From Glandiceps talaboti (lineage: Eukaryota > Hemichordata > Enteropneusta > Spengelidae): a stretch of DNA of 63,500 bases. A program made the position numbers and the translations under genes. Numbering within the stretch: the first letter of the stretch is position 1; every line of letters begins with the position of its first letter. Of the stretch, positions 12,701-26,200 are shown one piece after another. The notes beneath the pieces are model-generated. The model did no database searches. It saw only the letters and a list, made by a program, of their open reading frames with translations, and had not been told where the DNA came from. The stretch is from contig NC_135571.1 of assembly GCF_964340395.1 (NCBI RefSeq), positions 15,143,721-15,207,220 on the forward strand. Direction: 5' to 3'.

Positions 12701-15700
12701 GTTCTGCTAAATAATGAATTATATTTACAAAAACCAACTTTTCAAAAGGTATCAAGGTGACAACTTTAGATATTTCAAGACACTTTCATTGCCGGTGCAG
12801 CACCGTCTGTTGCGTCATAATCGGATTAGTGAGCCGTTAATTAATTTCGTTCAAATTTTTACGACTCAAAATGTCATTTTCTGCCAAATTTTCGCCAATT
12901 TTGACAATTTAGCCAGTAAAGAGAAGTTTTGTAGGAACATAAATGTTGGTATTTTGAATTTTATTTGTAATATAAATATTTTGTTTATTTGGGATATGTC
13001 AATAAATAAACGACTTGTGTTAGTTTTATTCATATTTTATTACTTTAATTCATATTTCGGTTGTGTTTGTGGAATTTGAATGCATGTATTTGCAAGTGTG
13101 ATGTAGAGAATTTATTTTCCAATGAAATGATACCTCATTTTTAAAAAATGAGCAACTCTAAGTATTTTTATATCAATTTGATTACATAACACTCACTTTC
13201 ACCTGGTGGTCAGTGAGGGGGGTGGTGGAGAACAAACATTCCCAGGGGGCAATTGGTGGTGAAAAGGTTAATACCAACTTTGAATGAGATCTTTTCAAGC
13301 ATGTCTGAGTTATGGCTTTGGACATAGAAAATTCGCAAACAAAATGGCTGCCAGGCGGCCATATTGGATCGTATCACAATAACAATGAATATGCACATGT
13401 ATGCCATAGAACACTGTCCTAATACCAACTTTGAATGAGATCTGTTCAAGCATGTCTGAGTTATGGCTTTAGACATGGAATATTTGCAAACAAAATGGCT
13501 GCTAGGCGGCCATATTGGATCGTATCATGAAACAAATTGACGTGCATATGTATGCCATTGTATGTTGCCCCTGTACCAAGTTTGAAAAAAATTGGTCCAG
13601 GCATCTCCAAGAAACGGCTGCGGACGGATGGACGGACGGACGGACACATGGACGCACGGAACCCAATCAATAAGTACCCGTCCCGGACTTCGTCTGGCGG
13701 GGACTAATTAGTCAGTCTTAATATCATTGGATGGCAAGGTGACCGTTCTATTTGACTAAGTATTTGCAAACATTCTGACAATTTCCTGTGCTCCCCTTAC
13801 GTAATGATGTGGTGATGACATACATCCCCTGGCATTTCCTGTTAGCATATTTGAAACATCTCTGATATGTATGTGCACATGAGAGTTTGTAAGCTGGATG
13901 CATGGAGGAGTGAAATGTTCAGGCTTTGGAAAATATTATGTATAAACTAAAATTAAATAAATTTTCAATATTAACAGATGACGTGGTTCGGTTAATATAA
14001 ATATACAGGTGAGGGGGTTATGTTAATATATATATACAGATGACAGGGTTCTGTTAATATATATATACAGATGACAGGGTTCTGTTAATATATATATACA
14101 GATGACAGGGTTCTGTTAATATATATATACAGATGACGGGGTTCTGTTAATATATATATACAGGTGAGGGGGTTCTGTTAATATATATATACAGGTGAGG
14201 GGGTTCTGTTAATATATATATACAGGTGAGGGGGTTCTGTTAATATATATATACAGATGACGGGGTTCTGTTAATATATATATACAGATGACGGGGTTCT
14301 GTTAATATATATATACAGATGACAGGGTTCTGTTAATATATATATACAGATGACGGGGTTCTGTTAATATATATATACAGATGACGGGGTTCTGTTAATA
14401 TATATATACAGGTGAGGGGGTTCTGTTAATATATATATACAGATGACGGGGTTCTGTTAATATATATATACAGATGACGGGGTTCTGTTAATATATATAT
14501 ACAGATGACGGGGTTCTGTTAATATATATATACAGGTGAGGGGGTTCTGTTAATATATATATAAAGGTGACAGGGTTCTGTTAATATATATATACAGATG
14601 ACAGGGTTCTGTTAATATATATATACAGATGACAGGGTTCTGTTAATATATATATACAGATGACGGGGTTCTGTTAATATATATATAAAGGTGACAGGGT
14701 TCTGTTAATATATATATACAGATGACAGGGTTCTGTTAATATATATATACAGATGACAGGGTTCTGTTAATATATATATACAGATGACGGGGTTCTGTTA
14801 ATATATATATACAGGTGAGGGGGTTCTGTTAATATATATATACAGATGACGGGGTTCTGTTAATATATATATACAGATGACGGGGTTCTGTTAATATATA
14901 TATACAGATGACAGGGTTCTGTTAATATATATATACAGATGACAGGGTTCTGTTCATACATATATAAAGGTGACAGGGTTCTGGTATGGCTACACCTACC
15001 TATCATGACCTCTTGTATTAAATCACATTGTCCAAGTTGTACAAGGTCAGGATGATCAAATGTTGATACAATTTCTGCTCCTGTAACTAGTGATAAACGT
15101 TCTACACCTTCAAAGTCTGCATGTTCTATCGCCATGACACCAGCATCAGCAAACAACTGCTCTGGATAGTTATAGATTAGTTGTCTGTTTTGAAGAAAAG
15201 TGAAATAGATGATATGTATATTATTTCAAATGCTAAGGCCTCAGCCCATCACACTAACATTTTACATTACAGTAGAGAAGAAAAAGAACAAGGAAATGAA
15301 CATCATTCTTCTAACATTTAAGGAAAAATAAGTAAAAAATAAGTACAGAACTACTTCATTCTTACATATAAATCATAGTGTCCACTGATAATTTGTACTG
15401 AACTACTTCATTCTTACATATAAATCATAGTGTCCACTGATAATTTGTACTGAACTACTTTATTCTTTGATATAAATCATAGTGTCCACTGATAATTTGT
15501 ACTAAACTACTTTATTCTTACATATAAATCATAGTGTCCACTGATAATTTGTACTAAACTACTTCATTCTTACATATAAATCAGTGTCCACTGATAATTT
15601 GTACTAAACTACTTCATTCTTATATATAAATCATAGTGTCCACTGATAATTTGTACTAAACTACTTCATTCTTACTGTCCACTGATAATTTGTACTAAAC

Positions 15701-18700
15701 TACTTCATTCTTACATATAAATCATAGTGTCCACTGATAATTTGTACTAAACTACTTCATTCTTACATATAAATCATAGTGTCCACTGATAATTTGTACT
15801 GAACTACTTCATTCTTACTGTCCACTGATAATTTGTACTAAACTACTTCATTCTTACATATAAATCATAGTGTCCACTGATAATTTGTACTAAACTACTT
15901 CATTCTTACATATAAATCATAGTGTCCACTGATAATTTGTACTAAACTACTTCATTCTTACATATAAATCATAGTGTCCACTGATAATTTGTACTAAACT
16001 ACTTCATTCTTACATATAAATCATAGTGTCCACTGATAATTTGTACTAAACTACTTCATTCTTACATATAAATCATAGTGTCCACTGATAATTTGTACTA
16101 AACTACTTCATTCTTACATATAAATCAGTGTCCACTGATAATTTGTACTAAACTACTTCATTCTTACATATACATCAGTGTCCACTGATAATTTGTACTG
16201 AACTACTTCATTCTTACATATAAATCATAGTGTCCACTGATAATTTGTACTAACTACTTCATTCTTACATATAAATCATAGTGTCCACTGATAATTTGTA
16301 CTAAACTACTTCATTCTTACTGTCCACTGATAATTTGTACTGAACTACTTCATTCTTACATATAAATCATAGTGTCCACTGATAATTTGTACTAAACTAC
16401 TTCATTCTTAGATATAAATCATAGTGTCCACTGATAATTTGTACTGAACTACTTTATTCTTAGATATAAATCATAGTGTCCACTGATAATTTGTACTAAA
16501 CTACTTTATTCTTACATATAAATCATAGTGTCCACTGATAATTTGTACTAAACTACTTCATTCTTACATATAAATCAGTGTCCACTGATAATTTGTACTA
16601 AACTACTTCATTCTTACATATAAATCATAGTGTCCACTGATAATTTGTACTAAACTACTTCATTCTTACATATAAATCATAGTGTCCACTGATAATTTGT
16701 ACTAAACTACTTCATTCTTACATATAAATCAGTGTCCACTGATAATTTGTACTAAACTACTTCATTCTTACTGTCCACTGATAATTTGTACTGAACTACT
16801 TCATTCTTACATATAAATCATAGTGTCCACTGATAATTTGTACTAAACTACTTCATTCTTACATATAAATCATAGTGTCCACTGATAATTTGTACTGAAC
16901 TACTTCATTCTTACTGTCCACTGATAATTTGTACTAAACTACTTCATTCTTACATATACATCAGTGTCCACTGATAATTTGTACTGAACTACTTCATTCT
17001 TACATATAAATCATAGTGTCCACTGATAATTTGTACTAACTACTTCATTCTTACATATAAATCATAGTGTCCACTGATAATTTGTACTAAACTACTTCAT
17101 TCTTACTGTCCACTGATAATTTGTACTGAACTACTTCATTCTTACATATAAATCATAGTGTCCACTGATAATTTGTACTAAACTACTTCATTCTTACATA
17201 TAAATCATAGTGTCCACTGATAATTTGTACTAAACTACTTCAATCTTACATATAAATCAGTGTCCACTGATAATTTGTACTAAACTACTTCATTCTTACA
17301 TATAAATCATAGTGTCCACTGATAATTTGTTCTGAACTACTTCATTCTTACATATAAATCATAGTGTCCACTGATAATTTGTACTAAACTACTTCATTCT
17401 TACTGTCCACTGATAATTTGTACTGAACTACTTCATTCTTACATATAAATCAGTGTCCACTGATAATTTGTACTAAACTACTTCATTCTTACATATAAAT
17501 CATAGTGTCCACTGATAATTTGTACTGAACTACTTCATTCTTACATATAAATCATAGTGTCCACTGATAATTTGTACTGAACTACTTCATTCTTACATAT
17601 AAATCATAGTGTCCACTGATAATTTGTACTGAACTACTTCATTCTTACATATAAATCATAGTGTCCACTGATAATTTGTACTGAACTACTTCATTCTTAC
17701 ATATAAATCATAGTGTCCACTGATAATTTGTACTGAACTACTTCATTCTTACATATAAATCAGTGTCCACTGATAATTTGTAGTGAACTACTTCATTCTT
17801 ACATATAAATCATAGTGTCCACTGATAATTTGTACTAAACTACTTCATTCTTATATATAAATCATAGTGTCCATTGATAATTTGTACTAAACTACTTCAT
17901 TCTTACATATAAATCATAGTGTCCACTGATAATTTGTACTAAACTACTTCATTCTTACATATAAATCATAGTGTCCACTGATAATTTGTACTAAACTACT
18001 TCATTCTTACATATAAATCATAGTGTCCACTGATAATTTGTACTAAACTACTTCAATCTTACATATAAATCATAGTGTCCACTGATAATTTGTACTAAAC
18101 TACTTCATTCTTACATATAAATCATAGTGTCCACTGATAATTTGTTCTGAACTACTTCATTCTTACATATAAATCATAGTGTCCACTGATAATTTGTACT
18201 AAACTACTTCATTCTTACTGTCCACTGATAATTTGTACTAAACTACTTCATTCTTACATATAAATCATAGTGTCCACTGATAATTTGTACTGAACTACTT
18301 CATTCTTACATATAAATCAGTGTCCACTGATAATTTGTACTAAACTACTTCATTCTTACATATAAATCATAGTGTCCACTGATAATTTGTACTGAACTAC
18401 TTCATTCTTACATATAAATCATAGTGTCCACTGATAATTTGTACTGAACTACTTCATTCTTACATATAAATCATAGTGTCCACTGATAATTTGTACTAAA
18501 CTACTTCATTCTTACATATAAATCATAGTGTCCACTGATAATTTGTACTAAACTACTTTATTCTTACATATAAATCATAGTGTCCACTGATAATTTGTAC
18601 TGAACTACTTCATTCTTACATATAAATCATAGTGTCCACTGATAATTTGTACTGAACTACTTCATTCTTACATATAAATCATAGTGTCCACTGATAATTT

Positions 18701-19542
18701 GTACTAAACTACTTCATTCTTACATATAAATCATAGTGTCCACTGATAATTTGTACTGAACTACTTCATTCTTACTGTCCACTGATAATTTGTACTAAAC
18801 TACTTCATTCTTACATATACATCAGTGTCCACTGATAATTTGTACTGAACTACTTCATTCTTACATATAAATCATAGTGTCCACTGATAATTTGTACTAA
18901 ACTACTTCATTCTTACTGTCCACTGATAATTTGTACTGAACTACTTCATTCTTACATATAAATCATAGTGTCCACTGATAATTTGTACTGAACTACTTTA
19001 TTCTTAGATATAAATCATAGTGTCCACTGATAATTTGTACTAAACTACTTTATTCTTACATATAAATCAGTGTCCACTGATAATTTGTACTGAACTACTT
19101 CATTCTTACATATAAATCAGTGTCCACTGATAATTTGTACTAAACTACTTCATTCTTACATATAAATCATAGTGTCCACTGATAATTTGTACTAAACTAC
19201 TTCATTCTTACATATAAATCATAGTGTCCACTGATAATTTGTACTAAACTACTTCATTCTTACATATAAATCATAGTGTCCACTGATAATTTGTACTAAA
19301 CTACTTCATTCTTACATATAAATCATAGTGTCCACTGATAATTTGTACTAAACTACTTCATTCTTACATATAAATCATAGTGTCCACTGATAATTTGTAC
19401 TAAACTACTTCATTCTTACATATAAATCATACTGATCAGAAAAGTTAAATATATCATACAAATAATAGTGTCTACTGAAAAGGGAGTAAAGATCTCAGAC
19501 ACAGAGAGGAAAGATGCTTTGAGAGGGGCATGTGAGAAGCAG

Positions 19543-19614
<72 letters not shown>

Positions 19615-22600
19615 TAACAATATTGCCAACGGCATTGTAACACAACTGTATTTTGCTGTTGCTATGGGTATGGTCTTGTTCCTGGGCATATTTGCATACA
19701 TTTTTGGAACCTTTATTCATTTGGCTACCCTTCCCAGTTTTCAATAATAACTGAAGAATAACATCCCCATCATTTTACTTTTTCCAACTAGACACCAAAA
19801 GTAATGTCCCCACCAAATACCAAGGCAATCCGTGTGGCGGTTTTTAACTTGAAGTCATTCACACACTGACAGCCATTTTGAATATATAATTAGGTAATGT
19901 ATAAAATTGCAACAATTTATAAACAATGTTGTACTTGTTTTATATTCCTTATTTAACATCCTTTCCAAATATATAGAGAGATATATGACCAAATTTTCGA
20001 AAAATGATGGAATGATGACCAAAGTGCATAGTCATACACAAAATGCATAGCCTCCCGGGAAGTCTCTAAAGGGTTAATGAGATCACTAAAACAATCATTT
20101 CTGTACACTCCTATCTGTTTAAATATTCCTGACAGACATTTCACATGTTTTTTAGATCTATTTTGCATATCACTAATGGGATCATCATACCATTAACATC
20201 ATTTGATCTGTACATCCCCAGAAACATTCCTGTGAAATTTCAGCCAAATCAGACACAAGAACTATTGGACTTGCATATTTTTTTACCAAAACAACATATT
20301 TGTATCCCTAATTTGCATATCACTGATTAAATCATGATGATTTGAACAATTTCCCAACTAGACACCCAAGGTAATATACCTACCAAATACCATGGCAATC
20401 GGTCAAGCAGTTTCAGACTTGGGTTTTTCTCACACACACACACACACACACACACTTTCCCATGCCTACAGCACTACTTATCAGTTCAGTTGTGCTAAAA
20501 AATGCACTGAAGTCAGTAATGTGGAGTCCGAATTGGGTCAGCAAGGTGGCACTAAATTTGCCGTTAACATTGCAATCGAAGTAAACTGGAGTCAGAACTT
20601 TGAATTTATGTAGCATTTAAATGACCCATACATAAATTACATAGAGTTCATTCAGCCATCTACTTGATGTGTTAAACATGGTAATCATAGTCAAAATTGA
20701 ATAGAATTTTTTCCAAACACAGCCTTTATTTACATCATAAACCATGTTATGGAGACAATTTTTGCTTCAGCCATGTTGAAATTTGAATTTGAATCAGTGG
20801 TGAAAGGGTTAGCGCTTACGCATTCTATTGGTGAAAGGGCTAAGCTCCACTCAGCTGGTACTGACAGTGGAGCTAAAAATGTCTCAGAAATAAACACTTG
20901 ATGTCAATATAACAATGTGTTGTCTATCACTTTGTCTAATTTACCTGTTGATAAATACATTAATTCCATGTTTGAGAATCTTCTCCACTTTGTCTTTCAT
21001 TTTCTCTTTTTCAGCTAGCTCCAACTCTGCTATCTTTGCTGTTGAATCAACACGGACCCGTGAACCAAATATCTACCAAAATGAAAACATGCAATGTCTG
21101 TTAGAAAACTTGTTTTAGGTATGAAGTACGTGACTGCAGGTACCTAGATTTTGCAAATTAACTTTTGAAACTAAAAAAACTATGCCAACAGTCTCAGATG
21201 ACATGGAATTGAAGTGTGCATTCTTAAGATAATAACTTATGGAAAGTCATTAATTACATAAATTACTCATTAAAACTGTAAGGTACATCAACAACTTTAT
21301 AGGACATATACAATTTCTTATGGCTAACATGTATGTACTAAATTATATTGTAACTGATGCATACATTCATACTAATTACCGAAAATCGTTAATTATGCAA
21401 ATTATTCACTAAAAATGTAAGTTTTATCAACAAATTTTATAGGACATATGTGCTTTGTCATGGTTAACACATGTACAACATCATATTGAAATTGAAGTAT
21501 GCATTTGTTAGATAGAATCAACTTACCTGACATTATTAATTATGCAAATCATTCATTACAGCTTTTAGCGAAATCAACATACTTTATAGAACATATGTGC
21601 TTTGTTATAATTAACTTATGTACAAAATTATATTGCATATGACATTGCGTTCCCAAGGTATAGCCTAATTACTAAAAACCATTAATGATGCAAATGACTA
21701 ATTAATGTTCATTGGATGTTTACCAAAATCTAATCAGTTCCTGTCATTACCAGATGTGCAGCTTGTTTCATTACAATACAATGTATATGTTGTAAATTTT
21801 GAGAGACAGACACAGACAGAAGCAAGTATAATATAACCTCCCCTTATGGGAGGGGGGAGGGGGGTAATCAAGAATTTAGGATACCTACACACAAACAAGC
21901 ACTGAACCTTACCTTAATTTTATCAGCATCCATAGCTGTATTTGCAACCATTATTTTAGCATTTTCAATTCGTTTAGGTTGATTGACACCAATTTTCTTA
22001 TCCAATAAAAATCCTTCATCTAAATGAGAATCTAACATACTGCCACCAGATTTCTTCATAATTTGAATAGCATTTAAATTACCACTACCCTGTAATAATA
22101 TAAAAATAGCGCCAATGGCGTTGTAGCACAACTGTACAGTTTATAAAAATGTTTATATGCTAGGTCATGCTAACAATAGGTGTTCATTTGCTGAATAAAT
22201 ATCTAGTAGCCTATCCAATGCTGTCGTTATCTTTGAAATATACTCCAGGGGTGAACAAATCATTTGTGAGGCACTGGTCCCCAGACCAGTGCCTTAAATA
22301 ATCCAGTGGTCCTGTTAAAAGAATTAGTGATCCAGGGGTGAACAAATCATTTTGTGAACCACTGGTCCCCAGACCAGTGCCTTAAATAATCCAGTGGTCC
22401 TGTTGAAAGAATTAGTGATCCAGGGGTGAACAAATCATTTGTGAACCACTGGTCCCCAGACCAGTGCCTTAAATAATCCAGTGGTCCTGTTAAAAGAATT
22501 AGTGATCCAGGGGTGAACAAATCATTTTGTGAACCATTGGTCCCTGGACCAGTGCCTTAAATAATCCAGTGGTCCTGTTGAAAGAATTAGTGATCAAAGG

Positions 22601-23245
22601 TACATTTACATACATTTTTTGAATGTTTACTCACTTGCCTACCAGATGATGTTATTTTTAATTACCAAAATATACTGCCATTTGGTTGTTGCTAAGGGCA
22701 TGGTTATGGTTGCTAGGGCCAATTTTGTCAAAATGTTTTGAAAAAAAATCTGCAGAATAACACTTCTAGAAACATCTCACCAAGTTTCAGACTCATTGAC
22801 CAATTACTTTCAGAGATTTTTTGACCAAAAAAATGAACATGTTTACACCTAATTTGCATATCACTTATGGAATTATTCGTCCATACATCCCTAGATGCAT
22901 TCCCATAAAATTTCAGCCCAATCTGCTCAGTGGTTTTGGAATTATAGATTTTTGACCAAAAGACACATTTTTAGCCCTAATTCATATCACTGATGGGACC
23001 ATCATATCATGAACAATTCATAGTAAAAACACCCTGAATAATGTTTCACCCAAATTTCAGCCCAATCTGCCCAACCCAGTAGTGTTTCAGTTTAAGTTTT
23101 TTGACCAAAAATCACATTTTTTTTACCCAAATCACAAACCGATGCTAGGATCATTTTGATTTGAACAATTTCCCAATTAGACACCAAAGGTAATGGACCC
23201 ATCAAATATCATGGCAGTTGGTTCAGCGGTTTTGACTTTAAGTTG

Positions 23246-23298
<53 letters not shown>

Positions 23299-26200
23299 AC
23301 GCACGCACGCACACACACAGACACACAGACACACACATACACACACACTCATACAGACAAACAATCCCTATAGCACTACTGAACCTCAGTTCAGTTGTGC
23401 TAAAAATCACTTTTTTCATCCTTCTTTGGTTTCATGTTGATTACAAAGCCAGTCAACACATCTTGGCCTTTTTCATATCTTGAGGTCTGCATTAGCATAT
23501 CAGGCATTTGCATAAGTGTCATTTTTCAAGGGGTAGTCGTTCAGGAAATCACTTCCTATCAAAGTTAAACCCTTTTCCTTCCCCCAGGTTAATTTCACTC
23601 TGGCAGTATTTGCCACTCTCTCCACAACTCAGGAAAAATAGTCACTTGTGGGGAAAAATTCCCCGACGATGGGAAGCACTTTCGTGTACCAACAATTTTC
23701 CCCAACTCGACCATTTATAGCAATGGTGGTCACTGCCAAAGGTACTGACTGACATGTCCCCTCCATACCTAGGCTTTGTGTGTGCGAACACTTACCAACG
23801 ACTTGCTTTGTATACCTTTGTATGGACCAACACTTACCAACGACTTGCTTTATATACCTTTGTGTGGGCAAACACTTACCAATGACTTGCTTTGTATACC
23901 TTTGTGTGGACGAACGCTTACAAATGACTTGCTTTGTATACCTTTGTGTGGACGAACGCTTACAAATGACTTGCTTTGTATACCTTTGTGTGGACGAACG
24001 CTTACAAATGACTTGCTTTGTATACCTTTGTATGGACCAACACTTACCAACGACTTGCTTTATATACCTTTGTGTGGGCAAACACTTACCAATGACTTGC
24101 TTTGTATACCTTTGTGTGGGCGAACACTTACCAATGACTTGCTTTGTATACCTTTGTATGGACGAACGATTACCAACGACTTGCTTTGTATACCTTTGTG
24201 TGGGCGAACAGTTACCGATTTAGTTTGCGATTTCAAGTCAGTTACAACCGTTTTTTATAATTTTGGGATGCTGGCAAAATTTCCACTGACGATATTAATT
24301 GACTAGGCCTATTAATAACTGGAAAATTCAAAGCTGTTTCCTTATGACTTGGCATCAGGTGTTGCACACTTCACAAAGTATAAATCAGAGCACATGGCAA
24401 AGTGCACTGACCCCCAAGACGTCCATTCACATGGTTAAACCACACTAGTGAGGATGACAGCACCTCACCCTCTGACTTGGTTGTCTTTGTTGCAACCAAA
24501 TCAAGAAGGTCTTGGAGACTTGAAGGTGCAGTAACTTTAAATATTATAATTATATAAACATATACCTGTTGTTGGTTTTGTTTGCCTCCAATCTGATGTA
24601 CAATGTAAATAAGAAAGTTGGATTTAAGTAATTAACTAGTATCAAGTCAATATTTTACCTTCAACCTGAGAACAGCTTCAACTGCTAGGTTAGCAAAATG
24701 GTCCTTGTGTTGAGTTAACAACTTAGAACTTAGTGTGGTCCTGGCAATATTCATCAAGTCTTCACGGAACTTTACTGGATCATTGCTATAAACAGACAAA
24801 ACAAAGAATTAGCTAAAACATTTGACTGACAACACAAAGCATTAGCTAGAACACTTGACTGACAACACAGTGTTGACTAGAACACTTGACTTGACATAAT
24901 ACACAAAGTGTTAGCTAGAACACTTGACTGACACATAACAAAGCGTTAGCTAGAACACTTGACTGACACAACACAGTTAGCTAGAACACTTGACTGACAC
25001 AACACAGTTTTAGCTAGAACACTTGACTGACACAACTCAGTGTTGGCTAGGACACTTGACTGACACAACACAGTTTTAGCTATGACATTTGACTGACAAC
25101 ATAGAGTTAGCTTGAACACTTGATTGACACACAACACAGTGCTGGCTTGAACACTTGACTGACACACAACACAAAGTGTTAGCTGGAATCAGTGTACCCT
25201 CCAAGGATAGCCACATTTTGTTGTTGTGAGTCAAAATGAGAAAAACTAGGATGTTTTACAGAACTGTAGGCACCACCAAATTTTGTTAATTACTAGAAAC
25301 TGTGTGTGTCAGTGGCGTGTCAAATTAGCTTTGAAGGCACTCTAGCCAGAATACTTTATTAACACAAAGTGTTACCTAGAATGTTGTAAGCAGACACTGA
25401 GAAAAATGTCTGAAATGAAGAAATTAGTTTGTCTCCCCATGATTTCAGGCTTACCTAAACAATGAAAAGCAAGGATCACAATGGCTAAGTCTGAAACAAC
25501 ATGGTTCAATAGTGATCCACGGAATGATTTTGAAATTGTTACAAAAATTACTTTACCCATGGTCCAGGACATTAGCTTTAACCCTTTCACCACCAGTACC
25601 CGATATACCGGGACACGCTAGGGCGCCCACCAGAACCCGGTATACCGAAATGCCAAAGTTCATTCACCTATCTTGCCGTAAAACCGTTCAACAGCAGCTA
25701 TTGCTGCAAAATTTGCTGCCATAACTAGTTCCACACATGAATGTTAGCCTTGTTTATCTAACCTGCCATTTTGAATGCATGATAGTGAATGGTATCAGGA
25801 GTTACAATCTAAATGACGAGCATTTAGATTACATGCATTTTTCGCCCACAAGATCGAATTTAAACATGGCGGATATAATTAACAGCTCTCATAACATGGG
25901 CTACGATATAAATTATGTCGCTGTCTTTGGATATTTCGACTGAAATTGATATAGGCAATTTATTTTCCAGTAAAATGATACCTAATTTTCAAAGATTGAG
26001 CAATTCTCAGTATTTTTACATCAATTTGATTACACCACACTCACTCTCACCTTATGTTATTGAGGGGGCTGGTGGAGAACAAACAATCCCATGACGCCAA
26101 TGGTGGTGAAAGAGTTAACTTAATAAAACACTAAACTTACCCATGGTCCAGGGCATTCGCTTCAAGAACTTTCCTTGCTTCATCTACAGATTTTCTCCAG

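Larger units (their letters stand above)
22105..23406 (+). mobile_element. Interspersed family Y, copy 2, containing an 87-bp array
   Basis: Begins GGCGTTGTAGCACAACTG and ends TATAGCACTACTGAACCTCA then GTTCAGTTGTGCTA. The 87-bp tandem array at 22245-22594 lies inside it. A (CA)n-rich stretch at 23249-23350 precedes the end. Confidence 0.75.

Noticed and set aside
23629-24306. Open frames of 147-176 codons in the 42-bp array, with Cys-rich peptides
   Set aside because: Apparent Cys spacing only reflects the repeat; both strands are open.
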